Below, piece after piece: positions 63,070 to 64,000 of a stretch of 64,000 nucleotides of DNA (positions are counted from its first letter, which is position 1; each line of letters opens with the position of its first letter). A program made the translations under genes and the position numbers. Below the pieces are notes generated by a model. That model saw nothing but the letters and a program-made list of their open reading frames with translations, was not told the DNA's origin and ran no database searches. This stretch comes from Bradyrhizobium sp. CCGUVB1N3 (GTDB taxonomy: Bacteria; Pseudomonadota; Alphaproteobacteria; Rhizobiales; Xanthobacteraceae), in contig NZ_JANADR010000001.1 of the NCBI RefSeq assembly GCF_024199925.1, positions 9,818,386 to 9,882,385 on the forward strand, written 5' to 3'.

Positions 63070-64000
63070 GTGTCCGACCGAAAAATAAGTTGAGTGATAT
63101 CAGCGAGTTCTGATTCCATTGGTGTTGCGAAGCATCAAAGGGATCGAGAATGTGGACTGATATCACTCGGGCACAGTTTGCCCGAGAGGAGCTGCGTTTG
63201 CCAAGCGACTTGACGGATGCGGAATGGGTCGTGCTGGAGAGGTTGCTTCCTGTGCGGGCCAAGCGCGGGCGGCGCCCGAAATGGAGCTATCGGGACATCG
63301 TCGAGGCAGTGCTCTATCTGCTGCGCGGCGGGTTGCCGTGGCGCATGCTGCCGCCCACTCTGTTTCCACCAATGACCACGGTGCAGTACTATTTCTACCA
63401 ATGGCGGGACAGCGGATTGTGGCAATCGATCAACCACGCACTCCTGATGCTGGCGCGCGAGGCGATCGGCCGGGAGGCCTCGCCGACGGCTGGTGTGATC
63501 GACAGCCAATCGGTCAAGACCACCGAAGGTGGCGGCCCTCGCGGCTACGACGCGGGGAAGAAGATCAAGGGTCGAAAGCGCCACATCGTCACCGACACCC
63601 AAGGGCTCCTGGTCGGCGCGATCGTTCACGCTGCCGACGTCCAGGATCGCGATGGCGCGCCAGATGTCCTGTGCAGCATTCGCTACCGCTTCCCCTGGCT
63701 GCGCCATATCTTCGCCGATGGCGGCTATGCCGGCGGAAAGCTCAAGGCGGTGCTGGGAAAGATCGGCCGGTGGACTGTCGAGATCATCAAGCGCTCCGAT
63801 GCCGCACAGGGCTTCGAGGTGCTTCCGCGCCGCTGGGTGGTCGAACGAACCTTCGCCTGGCTCGGCCGCAACCGCAGATTGGCCAAGGACTTCGAGCGAA
63901 CCATCGAAAGCGCAACTGCCTGGCTCTTCCTCGCCTCCGTCCAACTCATGACAAGGCGCATCGCAGCCATAAAAACAGCAATGCAATTTTGAGTCAGACT
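63070..64000 (+). mobile_element. IS5-family insertion sequence, copy 2 (cut by window edge)
   Basis: Same element as copy 1 in opposite orientation. Left target TTA at 63067-63069 and left end GTGTCCGACCG. By alignment to copy 1 the last base should be 64001, so only one base is missing. Confidence 0.93.
63150..63992 (+). CDS. IS5-family DDE transposase (copy 2)
   Basis: Identical in protein sequence to 30057-30899, with the same DDE residues. Full length and presumably active. Confidence 0.95.
   Translation: MWTDITRAQFAREELRLPSDLTDAEWVVLERLLPVRAKRGRRPKWSYRDIVEAVLYLLRGGLPWRMLPPTLFPPMTTVQYYFYQWRDSGLWQSINHALLMLAREAIGREASPTAGVIDSQSVKTTEGGGPRGYDAGKKIKGRKRHIVTDTQGLLVGAIVHAADVQDRDGAPDVLCSIRYRFPWLRHIFADGGYAGGKLKAVLGKIGRWTVEIIKRSDAAQGFEVLPRRWVVERTFAWLGRNRRLAKDFERTIESATAWLFLASVQLMTRRIAAIKTAMQF

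Larger units (their letters stand above)
24548..64000. mobile_element. second integrative element, partial (ICE-like)
   Basis: A tyrosine integrase starts 133 bp after attR and reads inward. It is followed by defence genes, then ArdC, DUF2285, ParB-like, VirD4-like and other conjugative-element functions. No further copy of the tRNA 3' sequence was seen up to 64000, so the right end would be outside the window. The region may be a mosaic of more than one element. Confidence 0.5.

Noticed and set aside
61406..63262. VirD4 start inside the IS (618 codons)
   Set aside because: The first 95 codons come from the IS and the short stretch between; the Shine-Dalgarno and homology start at 62977.

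Overview
The window comes from a GC-rich alphaproteobacterial chromosome, most likely Bradyrhizobium or a close relative in the Hyphomicrobiales. This rests on the LysR/MFS/amidohydrolase, UvrD, TMEM175, YCII and hybrid-kinase proteins of the left end and on the small conserved proteins of the right part. No rRNA gene or CRISPR array was seen. One tRNA gene, tRNA-Gly(UCC) at 12411-12484, divides ordinary chromosome on the left from more than 51 kb of acquired DNA on the right.

Bases 1-12410 are backbone: a sulfatase remnant, a LysR regulator divergent from an MFS-GAF-amidohydrolase operon, a UvrD-like helicase, a TMEM175-type channel protein, a YCII protein, a periplasmic binding protein and a hybrid sensor kinase. 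On the minus strand beside the tRNA lies what looks like a short RNA unit: a promoter-like box, a very strong Shine-Dalgarno, a 14-codon reading frame and an intrinsic terminator.

Bases 12440-24592 are a complete 12.1-kb integrative element bounded by a perfect 45-bp duplication of the tRNA 3' end. It has a tyrosine integrase, a head module (portal, prohead protease/major capsid fusion, gpW-like protein) with no large terminase or tail gene, a 17-bp-arm palindrome at the divide between the head module and the replication module, a RecA-like helicase ATPase, an origin-like repeat cluster, and cargo that includes a trypsin-like protease. This is the layout expected of a capsid-forming phage satellite.

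Directly beyond the right att site a second element starts with its own integrase and runs off the window. Its first 17 kb are rich in defence-type genes: a three-gene operon of membrane protein, SEFIR/TIR protein and PIN-like protein; an AbiEi/AbiEii pair head-to-head with a second AbiEii gene broken by an IS5-family insertion; a DUF4209/HEPN protein; an HNH nuclease; and a HEPN protein. The rest carries ICE or plasmid-type functions (ArdC, DUF2285, a ParB-like protein, a VirD4/TraG coupling protein, PadR regulators, membrane proteins).

Three features of the right part stand out. A repeat-rich surface protein of about 2,088 residues is split by an IS3-family element whose removal restores the frame. 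A perfect 21-bp inverted repeat beside a small tyrosine recombinase encloses 106 bp whose inversion would give an adjacent Sel1-repeat gene an ATG that it now lacks. Two identical IS5-family copies in inverted orientation bracket 32 kb.
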